DNA of 64,000 bases. Origin: Vibrio hannami (GTDB lineage: Bacteria; Pseudomonadota; Gammaproteobacteria; Enterobacterales; Vibrionaceae). The notes under the pieces were generated by a model, which saw nothing but the letters and a program-made list of their open reading frames with translations, did not search any database and had not been told where the DNA came from. Below, piece after piece: positions 25,068-39,444 of this stretch (the first letter of the stretch is position 1; the number at the start of each line of letters is the position of its first letter). A program made the translations under genes and the position numbers. The DNA lies in assembly GCF_029589055.1 (NCBI RefSeq), contig NZ_JARQZP010000007.1, forward strand, positions 1,736,001-1,800,000, given 5' to 3'.

Positions 25068-26582
25068 TTACGCACCCTCGTTGTATAACTCCAGGCTAGC
25101 CAGATCCGCCTGGATATCCTTTTGAAGTTTCGCATCATCGTTACGAAGCTTATCGAGGAAATCGAGGTATGTTTGATCAATATCGCCTGTTACATATTCC
25201 CCATTGAATACAGACGTTTCAAACTGAGTAATATCTTTGTTCCCTTCACCGACAGCAGCTACAAGATCTTCCAGGCTTTGGAAGATAAGTGCATCAGCGC
25301 CAATAAGCTTGGCAATCTCGTCAGCATCACGACCATGAGCAATCAGCTCGTTGGCTGTTGGCATGTCTATACCGTATACATTAGGGAAGCGAATCTCAGG
25401 CGCTGCCGATACCATGTATACCTTCTTAGCACCTGCATCACGAGCCATTTCAATGATCTGCTCTGATGTCGTACCACGTACGATTGAATCATCAACCAGA
25501 AGAACATTTTTGCCTTTAAACTCAGAGCGAATCGCATTTAGCTTGCGTCGAACTGACTTCTTACGCAATTGCTGCCCTGGCATGATAAAGGTACGGCCAA
25601 CATAGCGGTTTTTCACAAAACCCTGACGGTATGGCAAATCAAGTTTCTGTGCAATTTGCAGGGCGATGTCGTTCGAAGTTTCCGGAATAGGGATAACCAC
25701 ATCAATATCAAGGTTAGCCCATTCGTTTTGAATCTTATCACCAAGCTTTTTGCCCATCTCAACACGAGCACTGTAAACAGAGATCTTGTCGATAAATGAG
25801 TCTGGACGTGCGAAGTATACGTATTCAAAGATACATGGATTAAGCTGAGGATTATCAGCACACTGCTGTGTAAACAGTTCGCCTTCGAACGTTGCGTAAA
25901 CCGCTTCACCCGGCGCGACATCACGGACAAAATCAAAGCCAACCGCGTCCAGAGCAACGGATTCAGAAGCAACCATGTACTCGAACTTACCGTTAATCTG
26001 ACGTTTACCCAGACATAACGGACGGATGCCGTGAGGGTCACGAAAAGCGATCATGCCGTGACCGATAATCATTGCAGCCACTGCATATGCACCACGTACG
26101 GTTCTGTGTACGTTTGTAACCGCTCTGAACACGTCTTCAGAAGTCACATTGCCTTTTACCGTGTCAATCTCGTGAGCCAGCACGTTTAGCAGAACTTCAG
26201 AGTCTGACGTGGTGTTCACATGGCGACGATCTTTCTCAAATAGCTTCTCTCTGATCTCAGCAGCATTAGTTAAGTTGCCGTTGTGCGCCAGAGTAATACC
26301 GAACGGAGAGTTTACATAAAACGGCTGCGCTTCCGAGGCACTTGAACTGCCAGCGGTTGGGTATCTAACGTGACCGATACCTACTGTACCTTGCAGGCGC
26401 TGCATGTGTTTTGCTTCAAATACATCTTTTACAAGACCATTCGCCTTTCTAAGACGAAAACGATTGCTATCTATGGTAACAATACCCGCGGCATCTTGGC
26501 CACGGTGCTGTAAAACAGTCAACGCATCATAAATTGACTGGTTCACCGGCGATGTGCCCACGATTCCAACAATACCACACAT
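25068..26582 (-). CDS. purF: Amidophosphoribosyltransferase
   Basis: First committed step of purine synthesis: PRPP plus glutamine to phosphoribosylamine. The 504-residue protein starts MCGIVGIVG, so Cys2 is exposed as the glutaminase nucleophile after Met removal. The PRPP site is VLLVDDSIVRGTTSEQ (about residues 362-377). It follows cvpA by 38 bases in the conserved cvpA-purF operon controlled by a PurR operator upstream of cvpA. Confidence 0.98.
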   Translation of the reverse strand: MCGIVGIVGTSPVNQSIYDALTVLQHRGQDAAGIVTIDSNRFRLRKANGLVKDVFEAKHMQRLQGTVGIGHVRYPTAGSSSASEAQPFYVNSPFGITLAHNGNLTNAAEIREKLFEKDRRHVNTTSDSEVLLNVLAHEIDTVKGNVTSEDVFRAVTNVHRTVRGAYAVAAMIIGHGMIAFRDPHGIRPLCLGKRQINGKFEYMVASESVALDAVGFDFVRDVAPGEAVYATFEGELFTQQCADNPQLNPCIFEYVYFARPDSFIDKISVYSARVEMGKKLGDKIQNEWANLDIDVVIPIPETSNDIALQIAQKLDLPYRQGFVKNRYVGRTFIMPGQQLRKKSVRRKLNAIRSEFKGKNVLLVDDSIVRGTTSEQIIEMARDAGAKKVYMVSAAPEIRFPNVYGIDMPTANELIAHGRDADEIAKLIGADALIFQSLEDLVAAVGEGNKDITQFETSVFNGEYVTGDIDQTYLDFLDKLRNDDAKLQKDIQADLASLELYNEGA

Positions 26583-26620
26583 GTCTAAATCCTCGATTCT
26601 AAGAACGCTTACACTATCCG

Positions 26621-27112
26621 TTAGATAGTGTTAGTTAAAAAGCTTGATGTTTCCTTTAAGTGTTCGAAAAACGGTTCAATTATTCTGCTGAACTCAGGAA
26701 TCAAAACGGACTCCCGCCACCAGTCTGCACCCGGAATAGTGGTAAACACGTCAACAAAGAAGAGCGCCGCTGCAACAATCAGAACACCTCTGAGTGCGCC
26801 AAAGACAATTCCCAGTATCCGGTCAGTGCCGGACAGTCCGGTTTTCTGGACCAGCTGCGAAATAACATAGTTCAATAATGCACCTACAATTAATGTAGAT
26901 ATGATAAGAACCAGTACTGCCGCACCTTTACGGAATAAATCATCTTCAATTTTTGTGAAATATACTGCTAACTTCTCGTAATACTGATTTGAGATAAATA
27001 TAGCACTTGCCCAGATAACCAGAGACAAAGCTTCTTTCACAAAACCGCGAATCAAACTGATAAGAGCAGAGAGCCCTATCACCCCTAATATGACGAAATC
27101 TATCCAATTCAT
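26621..27112 (-). CDS. cvpA: CvpA family inner-membrane protein
   Basis: A 163-residue membrane protein, needed for colicin V production in E. coli and for envelope stress or bile tolerance in enteric pathogens. Four hydrophobic segments are visible (about residues 4-20, 28-44, 64-85 and 103-123). First gene of the cvpA-purF operon. A small hairpin (ACACTATC / GATAGTGT, 26611-26631) spans its stop codon and might modulate read-through into purF. Confidence 0.95.
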   Translation of the reverse strand: MNWIDFVILGVIGLSALISLIRGFVKEALSLVIWASAIFISNQYYEKLAVYFTKIEDDLFRKGAAVLVLIISTLIVGALLNYVISQLVQKTGLSGTDRILGIVFGALRGVLIVAAALFFVDVFTTIPGADWWRESVLIPEFSRIIEPFFEHLKETSSFLTNTI

Positions 27113-27161
27113 TTTTTAGTACATCTTAAAGTTGGCGCGCATTTTAACAGAAAATCGCGCG

Positions 27162-27177
27162 ACGCAAACGTTTTCTT
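27162..27177 (-). promoter_or_regulatory. PurR operator upstream of cvpA-purF
   Basis: ACGCAAACGTTTTCTT matches the E. coli PurR consensus ACGCAAACGTTTTCNT throughout. It is placed 50 bases before the cvpA start and overlaps the last codons and stop of dedD. PurR with hypoxanthine or guanine would repress cvpA-purF here, as known in E. coli. Confidence 0.88.
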
Positions 27178-27715
27178 AAGGATTTAGTGGTTTAAATTTT
27201 TGCAATTGACCTTTCGAGCCAGTAATTTTTTGCAGCTCTTTTATCTGTCTCTCAAGTTTTACCTTAGATACATCAGGCCCAACAATAACTCGCGTAAAAC
27301 CATTCTCATTTTTTGTGAATGCTCTAAAACCACGCTTCTGTAAGATCCTCTACCAGAGTTTCCGCGTTTTTTGCATTTTTTAACGCCATAAGCTGGATAA
27401 TCCAGGCGCTATCCTGGTATTCATTCTTACCAGGCACTGGTTTCTCAGTGACTACAACAGTGTCTGATTCAGACTGTTCTTCTCCGATAGTCACCTCAGC
27501 TAACACCGGGGCTTCTGGTAGCTCCGTTTCCACTTCAATTGGCTCAAGCACTTCAAAGGTTTCACTACCGTTATCAATTTCAGGTTTTATGGGAATAGCA
27601 GCGAACTCTTCTTGTAGTGAAGCTTTTGACCATCTAATACGTCAGGCAGCACGATAACACCTATCGCTACCAAAATGATGGTCCCAACTAATCGACTTTG
27701 GAATTTACTTGCCAC
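27176..27715 (-). pseudogene. dedD: DedD (SPOR-domain cell division protein), two frameshifts
   Basis: DedD is an inner-membrane protein with a periplasmic SPOR domain that binds septal peptidoglycan. A GTG start preceded by AAAGGAG (overlapping folC by 11 bases) opens 'ASKFQSRLVGTIILVAIGVIVLP', the membrane anchor. At 27612-27613 one A appears lost (AAG for AAAG), and near 27334-27337 one T is gained (GCGTGG), after which 'EAGFRAF' and the rest of the SPOR domain run to the stop at 27176. The two changes cancel. Restored length is about 179 residues, shorter than E. coli's 220 because of a shorter linker. Likely sequence error rather than decay, given the intact reading outside these points. 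Confidence 0.85.
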
Positions 27716-28979
27716 CGGAACTCCTTTGTAACTGAAGGTAAACCAAAATTTCCGCCACAGTGTAGAAAGAGCCAGCAACAATAATAATGTCGTCTTTTGC
27801 TGCTGTTATAAGCGCTTCTTTGTAAGCGAATGTTGGCGAACCAAATACTTGTGCGTCTGACGGTGTGTACTGTTTTAACTCATCTGCCGTGGCTGCCCTT
27901 GGCCCCTCGAGTGAACCCAGATACCAGAAACTGACCACCTCTTTTAAAACTGATATTGTCGCTTCAATATCTTTATCTTTTAGCATCCCCAATACACAAT
28001 GGATCCTTTATTAGGGTATTGCTTTTGAAGTTGCTCTGCCAGATACCCAGCGGAGTGAGGGTTGTGGGCCACATCAAGAATCGTTACCGGAGAGCCAGAG
28101 ACCTTTTGCATTCTTCCTGCCAGTTTGGCGTTCTTTAAGCCGTTAACCACATTAACATCGGTAATTTCCAGTCCAGAAACACCCAGCGCTGTTAATGCTG
28201 TTGCTGCGATTAGGTAATGGCAAAGACGGCTTAGGAAGGTTCTTCATATCAAAGGCACCACAGTACCAATCCCAGGATTCAATATGCTCTTGATACTGGA
28301 ACTGATAACCTACCTGATACAGCTTAGCTCCGATATCATCAGCATGAGCCGCTACGGACGCAGGAGCCTCAGGTTGACCACATATCGCAGGTTTGTCTGA
28401 GCGGAATATTCCCGCTTTTTCGTAACCGATGACTTCTATGTCATCACCAAGCCAGTCCACATGGTCAACAGCCAAACTGGTAATGATGGAAACGTCGTGA
28501 TGAACGATATTGGTTGCGTCCAGGCGCCCACCAAGACCGACTTCAAGTAAGACAACATCAACGGATTCTTCCTGAAATAGCTTTAACGCAGCCAGTGTAC
28601 CGAACTCGAAAAAGCTAAGGCTAGTTTCACCACGCTGCTCTTCAACAAACGCAAAAGCTTGTGAGTGGCGTTGATCAGGCAGAACCTGACCGTCGATACG
28701 AACCCTTTCATTGTAACGAATCAAGTGGGGCGAACTGTAGACACCAACTTTGTATCCGGCATCTAGCAGGATAGCTTCCATAATGCTGCAGGTAGAACCT
28801 TTGCCATTGGTACCAGCAACGGTAATGATAGTTTGAGCGGGCTTTCTTAGATTGGCTTTATCAGCAACTACCTCTACACGATCTAAGCCGAGGTCAATTG
28901 CACTAGTGTGGATATTTTCTAAATAATCAAGCCACATCGGTAGTGACGATGTGGCTTGTGGAATATTGTGTTTACTCAT
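27705..28979 (-). pseudogene. folC: Folylpolyglutamate/dihydrofolate synthase FolC, two frameshifts
   Basis: Adds dihydropteroate-Glu and polyglutamate to folates; normally essential. The frame runs from MSKHNIPQATS with the ATP loop TVAGTNGKGST (about residues 53-63) to 'LPLPN', where an extra base at 28208 shifts the frame ('AATAL' follows in +1). A second net -1 change near 27996-28000 returns to the first frame at 'VLGMLKDKDI' and continues to the C-terminus. The conserved 'ILDVAHNPHSAGYLAEQL' lies in the displaced segment. Corrected length is about 424 residues, matching the family (422). Both ends and the middle are well conserved, so indel errors are more likely than loss. Confidence 0.87.
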
Positions 28980-29018
28980 TAACTCAAAACTGTATTGAAT
29001 TGGTTGTTAATGAATACT

Positions 29019-29987
29019 TTACTCTTTTTCCTGGTCGGGTGCGACTGGTACTTTATAACCATCCCCTGATTCTGCTTCAGACTCAGCAGATTTTTCTTCC
29101 GCTGGTGGTGCAGAGTCAACCGATACAACAAGTGGAGATGGCTGATTTGTCATCTTCGCAACAAGGCTAGCAACACGCTGGCGCATCTCCCTGCGATCAA
29201 CAATCATGTCGATAGCACCATGTTCAAGCAGGAACTCACTGCGCTGGAAGCCTTCTGGCAGGTCTTCACGTACTGTCTGTTCAATAACACGACGACCAGC
29301 AAAGCCAATCAGTGCATTAGGTTCACCGATATTGATATCACCTAGCATCGCCAGACTTGCTGAAACGCCACCCATTGTTGGGTCTGTCATTACAGAAACA
29401 AAAGGTAGTCCTTTTTCAGAAAGGCGCTCTAGTGCTGCACTGGTTTTTGCCATCTGCATCAGAGACATTAATGCTTCCTGCATACGTGCACCGCCACTTG
29501 CAGAGAAACAAACCAGACCACAGTTGTTTTCCATTGCTGCTTCAACTGCTTTTACAAAGCGAGCACCAACAACAGAACCCATAGAACCACCCATAAAGGA
29601 GAACTCAAACGCACACGCCACAATTGGCATACCCATCAGTTCACCCTGCATCACAACAAGAGCGTCTTTTTCACCGCTGTTCTTCTGCGCTGTCGCAATA
29701 CGTTCTTTGTAACGCTTTGAGTCTTTAAACTTCAGTTTATCTTGTGGTTCCAGGTCATTCGCTAGTTCCACACGATTGTTTTCATCAAGGAAAGCTTCCA
29801 GACGACGGCGAGCTTTCATTCGCATATGGTGTCCACACTTAGGACATACTTCCAGATTACGCTCTAGTTCAGCGTGATATAGCACCTGCTCGCAAGAAGT
29901 ACACTTCGTCCAAACCCCTTCAGGGATCGACGCTTTGCGAGAACTTACAATACTGCTTTTTGTTAAAATTTTTTCAAGCCAGCTCAT
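29019..29987 (-). CDS. accD: Acetyl-CoA carboxylase carboxyltransferase beta subunit
   Basis: With AccA transfers CO2 from biotin to acetyl-CoA, making malonyl-CoA. The 322-residue protein begins MSWLEKILTKS (an upstream in-frame extension of 10 codons is dropped), has the four-cysteine zinc ribbon CTSCEQ..CPKCGHH (about residues 28-50) and the crotonase-fold core with 'GGSMGSVVGARFVKAVE' and 'FSASGGARMQEALMSLMQM'. The acidic C-terminal tail (about 30 residues) is longer than usual. It is followed by folC, as in E. coli. Confidence 0.97.
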   Translation of the reverse strand: MSWLEKILTKSSIVSSRKASIPEGVWTKCTSCEQVLYHAELERNLEVCPKCGHHMRMKARRRLEAFLDENNRVELANDLEPQDKLKFKDSKRYKERIATAQKNSGEKDALVVMQGELMGMPIVACAFEFSFMGGSMGSVVGARFVKAVEAAMENNCGLVCFSASGGARMQEALMSLMQMAKTSAALERLSEKGLPFVSVMTDPTMGGVSASLAMLGDINIGEPNALIGFAGRRVIEQTVREDLPEGFQRSEFLLEHGAIDMIVDRREMRQRVASLVAKMTNQPSPLVVSVDSAPPAEEKSAESEAESGDGYKVPVAPDQEKE

Positions 29988-30196
29988 GGAAGACCTTTTT
30001 CTATTCTTCCTCCGCAATCCGCGTAGGAAATGTTATTCAGTTTTAGCCGATGGATTAAACCACAAATTATACGAACTGTGGATCAAAAACTGGTTGTACC
30101 TATATTTCATCCAGCTAGAACTTATACTAAAGTCCGTAAAAATTTATGTATATTGTTCAAGGTTTTGAGATCTTTAACGACTATAAGTTCAAATTA

Positions 30197-30979
30197 TCAT
30201 TTCAAAAATAGTGGGCCAATCGGCATTCTCGGTAAAGCAAACTCTTCGGGGTAATCAACATCAACCAGATATAAACCTTCCGCTTTGGCGGTAGCTCCTG
30301 CAAGCGAGCGGTCTTTTTGCGCAAGTAACCACTCAATCCACTCTGGTTTCTGATCGCCCTGCCCTACGACTATCAGGCTACCCACTATATTTCTCACCAT
30401 ATGATGCACGAAAGCATTTGCCTTAATATCGACAACAATATAGTTCCCATGTCTTGTGACATTAAGGTGCATTGCATTTCGCCACGGACTACGGGACTGA
30501 CAATAAGCCGCACGAAATGAAGTAAAGTCATTTTCGCCAAGCAGATACTGCCCCGCTTCATGCATTTTTTCTGCATCCAGCGGATTATGGTAGTGGCTGA
30601 TACCAGAGTGAAGAATACCCGGCCTTAAAGAGTGATTATAAATAATGTATCGGTACCGACGAGCTGTGGCAGAAAATCGGGCATGAAACTCCTCTGGCAC
30701 CTCTTTTGCCCAGCGAACAGCGATATCCCTAGGCATATTGGCATTCACACCCATTGTCCAGGCTACAGGCTTTCTAATCACGTCAGTATCAAAGTGAACT
30801 ACCTGTCCGGTACCATGCACGCCAGCGTCCGTTCGACCGGCACACTGAACTTCTACACGCTTATTAGCAACGATGGATAACGCTTTCTCCAGCTCACCCT
30901 GAACACTATTGGCATGGCTCTGCCTTTGCCAACCCGAATATTTGGTACCATCGTATTCAATGCCTAGCGCTATCCGCAT
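30197..30979 (-). CDS. truA: tRNA pseudouridine(38-40) synthase TruA
   Basis: Makes pseudouridine at positions 38-40 of the tRNA anticodon arm. The 260-residue protein starts MRIALGIEYDGTKYSGWQRQ and contains the catalytic Asp in GRTDAGVHG (about residue 52), plus 'FVHHMVRNIVGSL'. An upstream open extension of 34 codons has no conservation and is excluded. Between fimV/hubP and accD, the usual order. Confidence 0.97.
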   Translation of the reverse strand: MRIALGIEYDGTKYSGWQRQSHANSVQGELEKALSIVANKRVEVQCAGRTDAGVHGTGQVVHFDTDVIRKPVAWTMGVNANMPRDIAVRWAKEVPEEFHARFSATARRYRYIIYNHSLRPGILHSGISHYHNPLDAEKMHEAGQYLLGENDFTSFRAAYCQSRSPWRNAMHLNVTRHGNYIVVDIKANAFVHHMVRNIVGSLIVVGQGDQKPEWIEWLLAQKDRSLAGATAKAEGLYLVDVDYPEEFALPRMPIGPLFLK

Positions 30980-31090
30980 ATCTGTTTTCCTGAAAAATAA
31001 ATGCCGCTGAATGTGAAGGTCGCAGAGTATATAAGAAAAAAGAGCGACTAAAAAGCCGCTCTTTGTTAAGTGTATATCCAAATATAGTGG

Positions 31091-35536
<4,446 letters not shown>

Positions 35537-35685
35537 ATAAGACTCGGCTATGTGCTTTCTAAAAAATTATAGAGATCTGCTAAATATATCGGATCAATAC
35601 GATAAAACTATAGGGGATGGCAGAAAAAATGTGCCTTGTAAGGCAAATTATTTGTTTTTTTGTACCATATTTCACAGGATTGAAT

Positions 35686-35712
35686 AAAAAAGAAGCCCCG
35701 ATTGTTGGAGCT
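35686..35712 (-). terminator. Terminator after asd
   Basis: On the reverse strand AGCTCC pairs with GGGGCT (one G-U) around a 7-base loop, followed by TCTTTTTT. It separates asd from the downstream hubP promoter region. Confidence 0.7.
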
Positions 35713-35735
35713 CCTTATGTAGATTGGTTTAAAGC

Positions 35736-36749
35736 TTAGAAGTAATCTCTTATCAAAACTTCGGCAATCTGTACGGCATTTGTTGCAGCACCTTTGCGCA
35801 CGTTATCGGCAACCACCCAAAGGTTAATGCCACTATGGTGGCTGATATCGTTTCGGATTCGGCCAACCATTACCGTATCTTTACCACCAGCATCGCGTAC
35901 TTGTGTCGGGAACTCTTCACCGTAGAAAACTTCCACCCCTTCTGTCTGTTCCAGAAGCTGCGCAACCTGATCGGCATCAATCGGAGAGCTAGTTTCAATA
36001 TGAACAGACTCTGCATGACCATAGAACACTGGCACACGCACACATGTCGGGTTAACGGTAATTGCTGAATCGTTGAAGATTTTCTGAGTTTCCCAAACCA
36101 TCTTCATCTCTTCTTTGGTGTAGCCGTTATCCATAAACTGATCGATCTGTGGAATACAGTTGAAAGCGATTTGCTGACTGAACTTCTCAGGTTCCGCCGG
36201 ACGACCATTCAGCAGTTTAGCTGTTTGACCCGCCAGTTCATCAACGCCTGATTTACCTGCGCCTGATACAGACTGGTAAGTAGAAACGTTAATACGTTCG
36301 ATACCAACAGCATCGTAGATAGGTTTAAGCGCGACCAGCATCTGAATAGTTGAACAGTTAGGGTTGGCGATAATATTGCGGTTGCGAAATTCAGCTACTG
36401 CTTCTGGGTTTACTTCCGGCACTACCAATGGGATATCGTACTCGTAGCGGAACTGTGATGTATTGTCGATAACCACCACACCTTCGTCAGCAGCAATCGG
36501 AGCCCACTTCTCGGATAGCTCACCACCAGCAGAGAACAGTGCGATATGACACTGAGACCAGTCAAAGTTCTCTACATTCTGAACTTTGACAGTCTTGCCA
36601 TTGAATCGATAGGTTTTCCCTTCACTTCGCTCGCTGGCTAGCAGGAAAATTTCGCCTACAGGAAACTTTCGCTCCTGAAGTACTTCAATCATGGTTTCGC
36701 CAACAGCGCCTGTAGCGCCAAAAACTGCGATATTGAATTCCTGACTCAT
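35736..36749 (-). CDS. asd: Aspartate-semialdehyde dehydrogenase
   Basis: Reduces aspartyl phosphate to aspartate semialdehyde for lysine, methionine and threonine synthesis. The 337-residue protein starts with the NADP-binding GATGAVGE motif and carries the active-site cysteine in NPNCSTIQ (about residue 132). The order pdxB-asd-hubP-truA on the reverse strand is the conserved one. It follows pdxB with a 3-base gap, so it can be translationally coupled. Confidence 0.96.
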   Translation of the reverse strand: MSQEFNIAVFGATGAVGETMIEVLQERKFPVGEIFLLASERSEGKTYRFNGKTVKVQNVENFDWSQCHIALFSAGGELSEKWAPIAADEGVVVIDNTSQFRYEYDIPLVVPEVNPEAVAEFRNRNIIANPNCSTIQMLVALKPIYDAVGIERINVSTYQSVSGAGKSGVDELAGQTAKLLNGRPAEPEKFSQQIAFNCIPQIDQFMDNGYTKEEMKMVWETQKIFNDSAITVNPTCVRVPVFYGHAESVHIETSSPIDADQVAQLLEQTEGVEVFYGEEFPTQVRDAGGKDTVMVGRIRNDISHHSGINLWVVADNVRKGAATNAVQIAEVLIRDYF

Positions 36750-36752
36750 ATT

Positions 36753-37883
36753 TTATTTAACCTCAATTTGAAAACCTAACTTAGCCAATGGTGACAAGTT
36801 ACAGCTCTTACCACCCTTTAGCTTGATAGCACTGTATTCTCTTCGATCCCAGTAGTTTTTACGCATCTCATCGAATGCGCCTTCCGGACCTATTTTTCTG
36901 CGGAAGATGGCATCGTCCTGGCGCACATCGTAAATCAGCTGAATAAGATTGTGCAGCGTGGATTCATTCCACTCTCTTTCCAGCGTGACTTCCGGAATTG
37001 GTGCAACAGGAAGAAGCTCGGATGCACTGGCTCGCTGTTCACGATTTAAAAACTCACAGAAGAAGTTGAAGATCATGGTTGTTCCACGAGCCTTCCCTTC
37101 CAGGCCATAACCGGCAATGTGAGGGGTCGCGAAGTCTAACAGAGGCAGAAGCTCCATATCAACTATAGGTTCATACTCAAATACATCCAGCGATGCGCTA
37201 AAGCCATCCTGCTTTGCTAATCTTTCTTTTAACGCCTGGTTATCTACAATCGGCCCTCTGGCCGCGTTAATCAGGATTTGGTCTGCTCGAAGGCTCTCTA
37301 ACCTCTGCTTATCAAGCAGGTGATGAGTCGGATAGTCGCCCTGTTTGGTAATAGGAGTATGCAGAGTAATAACATCCGCCTTTTCCAGCAGGTACTCTAG
37401 CTCTACAAAGTTTCGCTTATCGCCTTCAGCTTGTTTAGGAGGATCATTAAGCAAAACATTAATGCCAATACCGGACAGACACTCAGACAGATAAGTACCC
37501 ACCTGTCCGGCTCCAACAATCCCAACGGTTTTGTCAAAAATGGAAAAGCCTTGTTGCTGCGCTAAAACCATCAATACGCTGATAACATACTCCGCGACAC
37601 CAACCTTGTTACAACCGGGAGCAGCAGTAAAAAAGATCTCACGCTCTTTCAGAAGTGCCTGGTCAACATGATCCATACCAGCCGTCGCAGTACCGACAAA
37701 TTTCAGCTTGTTTGCTTTGGTCAGCAATGCTTCATTCACTTTAGTCACAGAGCGAATCATTAAAGCGTCGATATCTGACAGATCGTCTGCCGTTATCTGC
37801 CGTCCTGGTTTTGTGGTGACTTCTCCTAGCTGAGAAAACAGGTCTACCGCGTAGGGCATGGCCTCATCGATAAAAATTTTCAT
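36753..37883 (-). CDS. pdxB: 4-phosphoerythronate dehydrogenase PdxB
   Basis: Second step of the DXP-independent vitamin B6 pathway, oxidising 4-phosphoerythronate. The 376-residue protein is a D-isomer 2-hydroxyacid dehydrogenase: N-terminal 'MKIFIDEAMPYA', NAD motif GIVGAGQVGTYL (about residues 119-130), the Arg and Glu catalytic blocks 'NAARGPIVDN' and 'DVFEYEP', and the PdxB C-terminal dimerisation domain after about residue 285. Confidence 0.96.
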   Translation of the reverse strand: MKIFIDEAMPYAVDLFSQLGEVTTKPGRQITADDLSDIDALMIRSVTKVNEALLTKANKLKFVGTATAGMDHVDQALLKEREIFFTAAPGCNKVGVAEYVISVLMVLAQQQGFSIFDKTVGIVGAGQVGTYLSECLSGIGINVLLNDPPKQAEGDKRNFVELEYLLEKADVITLHTPITKQGDYPTHHLLDKQRLESLRADQILINAARGPIVDNQALKERLAKQDGFSASLDVFEYEPIVDMELLPLLDFATPHIAGYGLEGKARGTTMIFNFFCEFLNREQRASASELLPVAPIPEVTLEREWNESTLHNLIQLIYDVRQDDAIFRRKIGPEGAFDEMRKNYWDRREYSAIKLKGGKSCNLSPLAKLGFQIEVK

Positions 37884-37953
37884 GTGGATACTTATTGTTG
37901 GATTTGGAAGAGATGAATGGAATTGTGCAGCAAAGCGCCGTAATTCGCCATAT

Positions 37954-37984
37954 AAAAATGCCCGGTTGAATACTCAACCGGGCA
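37954..37984 (-). terminator. Terminator after fabB
   Basis: TGCCCGGTTGA / TCAACCGGGCA with a 4-base loop, followed on the reverse strand by TTTTT. Lies between fabB and pdxB. Confidence 0.88.
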
Positions 37985-38091
37985 AGATCCAGAACAAAAG
38001 GTCATATTCCGCTCTCAAAGGAATATGGTTGCGTCTGTTTGATCAGTTCCCTGATCGATTCTGGAAACCCAAAAGGTCACTTCCCTGAGAA

Positions 38092-39303
38092 TTAACCTTC
38101 GTATTTTTTGATAACCAGTGTTGCGTTTGTACCACCGAAACCAAAGCTGTTTGACATGATAGTTGTCAGCTTCTGATCACGACGCTCTGTAACAATATCC
38201 AAACCTTCCGCTGCTTCATCCAGAGTTTCGATATTGATACTTGGAGCGATGAAGTCGTGCTCCATCATAAGTGTAGAGTAGATAGCTTCATGCACACCTG
38301 CCGCACCCAGAGCGTGACCTGTCATCGCCTTTGTTGCGGAAATCGCAGGGCTGTTGCCACCAAACACTTCCTGAATAGCTTTAAGCTCTGCACCATCACC
38401 AACTGGTGTTGAAGTACCGTGAGTATTCACGTAATCAACGCCGTCTACATCCTGCATCGCCATCTTCATACAACGTACTGCGCCTTCACCTGAAGGAGCT
38501 GTCATATCGTAGCCGTCAGAAGTTGCACCATAACCAACAACTTCACCATAAATCTTAGCACCACGTGCTAGTGCGTGTTCTAGCTCTTCGATAACAACGA
38601 TACCGCCACCACCAGAGATAACAAAACCGTCACGGTTTGCATCGTAAGTACGAGAAGCCTTATCAGGAGTTTCGTTGTACTTAGTGGATAGAGCGCCCAT
38701 CGCGTCAAACATCATGGTCTGAGTCCAGTCAAGCTCTTCACCACCACCAGCGAATATCACGTCTTGTTTACCAAGCTGGATAAGCTCAAGCGCGTGACCG
38801 ATACAGTGTGCAGATGTTGCACAAGCAGAGCTCATTGTGTAGTTCACGCCACGGATTTTAAATGGCGTTGCAAGACACGCAGAAACCGTTGAAGACATGG
38901 TACGAGGCACCATGTAAGGGCCTACTCTGCGAACGCCACGCTCACGGATAGTGTCAACTGCCAGCGTTTGGTTAAGTGCAGACGCACCACCAGAACCAGC
39001 AACAAGGCCTGTGCGCTCATTTGATACTTGATCTTCAGTCAGACCAGAATCAGCAATTGCCTGTTCCATTGAAAGGTATGCAAATGCCGCAGCATCACCC
39101 ATAAAGCGCATTTTTTTACGATCGATATGCTCAGATGGGTTAATTTTCAGATCACCCCAAACTTGAGAACGAAGCCCCATTTCTTTGAACTGCTCAGACG
39201 AATTAATGCCTGATTTACCTGCTTTTAGAGACTCTAATACTTCTTCAACGTTATTACCGATACTAGAAATAATACCCATACCAGTGATGACTGCGCGTTT
39301 CAT
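38092..39303 (-). CDS. fabB: 3-oxoacyl-ACP synthase I (FabB)
   Basis: Elongating condensing enzyme required for unsaturated fatty acid synthesis. The 403-residue protein starts MKRAVITGMGIISSIGNN and has the catalytic Cys in MSSACATSAHC (about residue 163) and the two His in NTHGTSTPVGD and ATKAMTGHALGAAG. Divergent from mnmC; a FadR-like half site is noted in the shared region. Confidence 0.97.
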   Translation of the reverse strand: MKRAVITGMGIISSIGNNVEEVLESLKAGKSGINSSEQFKEMGLRSQVWGDLKINPSEHIDRKKMRFMGDAAAFAYLSMEQAIADSGLTEDQVSNERTGLVAGSGGASALNQTLAVDTIRERGVRRVGPYMVPRTMSSTVSACLATPFKIRGVNYTMSSACATSAHCIGHALELIQLGKQDVIFAGGGEELDWTQTMMFDAMGALSTKYNETPDKASRTYDANRDGFVISGGGGIVVIEELEHALARGAKIYGEVVGYGATSDGYDMTAPSGEGAVRCMKMAMQDVDGVDYVNTHGTSTPVGDGAELKAIQEVFGGNSPAISATKAMTGHALGAAGVHEAIYSTLMMEHDFIAPSINIETLDEAAEGLDIVTERRDQKLTTIMSNSFGFGGTNATLVIKKYEG

Positions 39304-39444
39304 TTCACATTCCTATAAATACATAAACCGTTAGATAATAACGAAGTTGTCAGGTAAAAGTGGTCAGCTTTCCTTGAAAGCCGTACAATTCCAGCCAATT
39401 TCGTTAAACTATCCCCTGATTAACTATACCCGTACACAAATCCT

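Noticed and set aside
27587..27781. Separate small membrane gene
   Set aside because: It is the N-terminus of dedD cut off by a frameshift, and the upstream part overlaps the end of folC.
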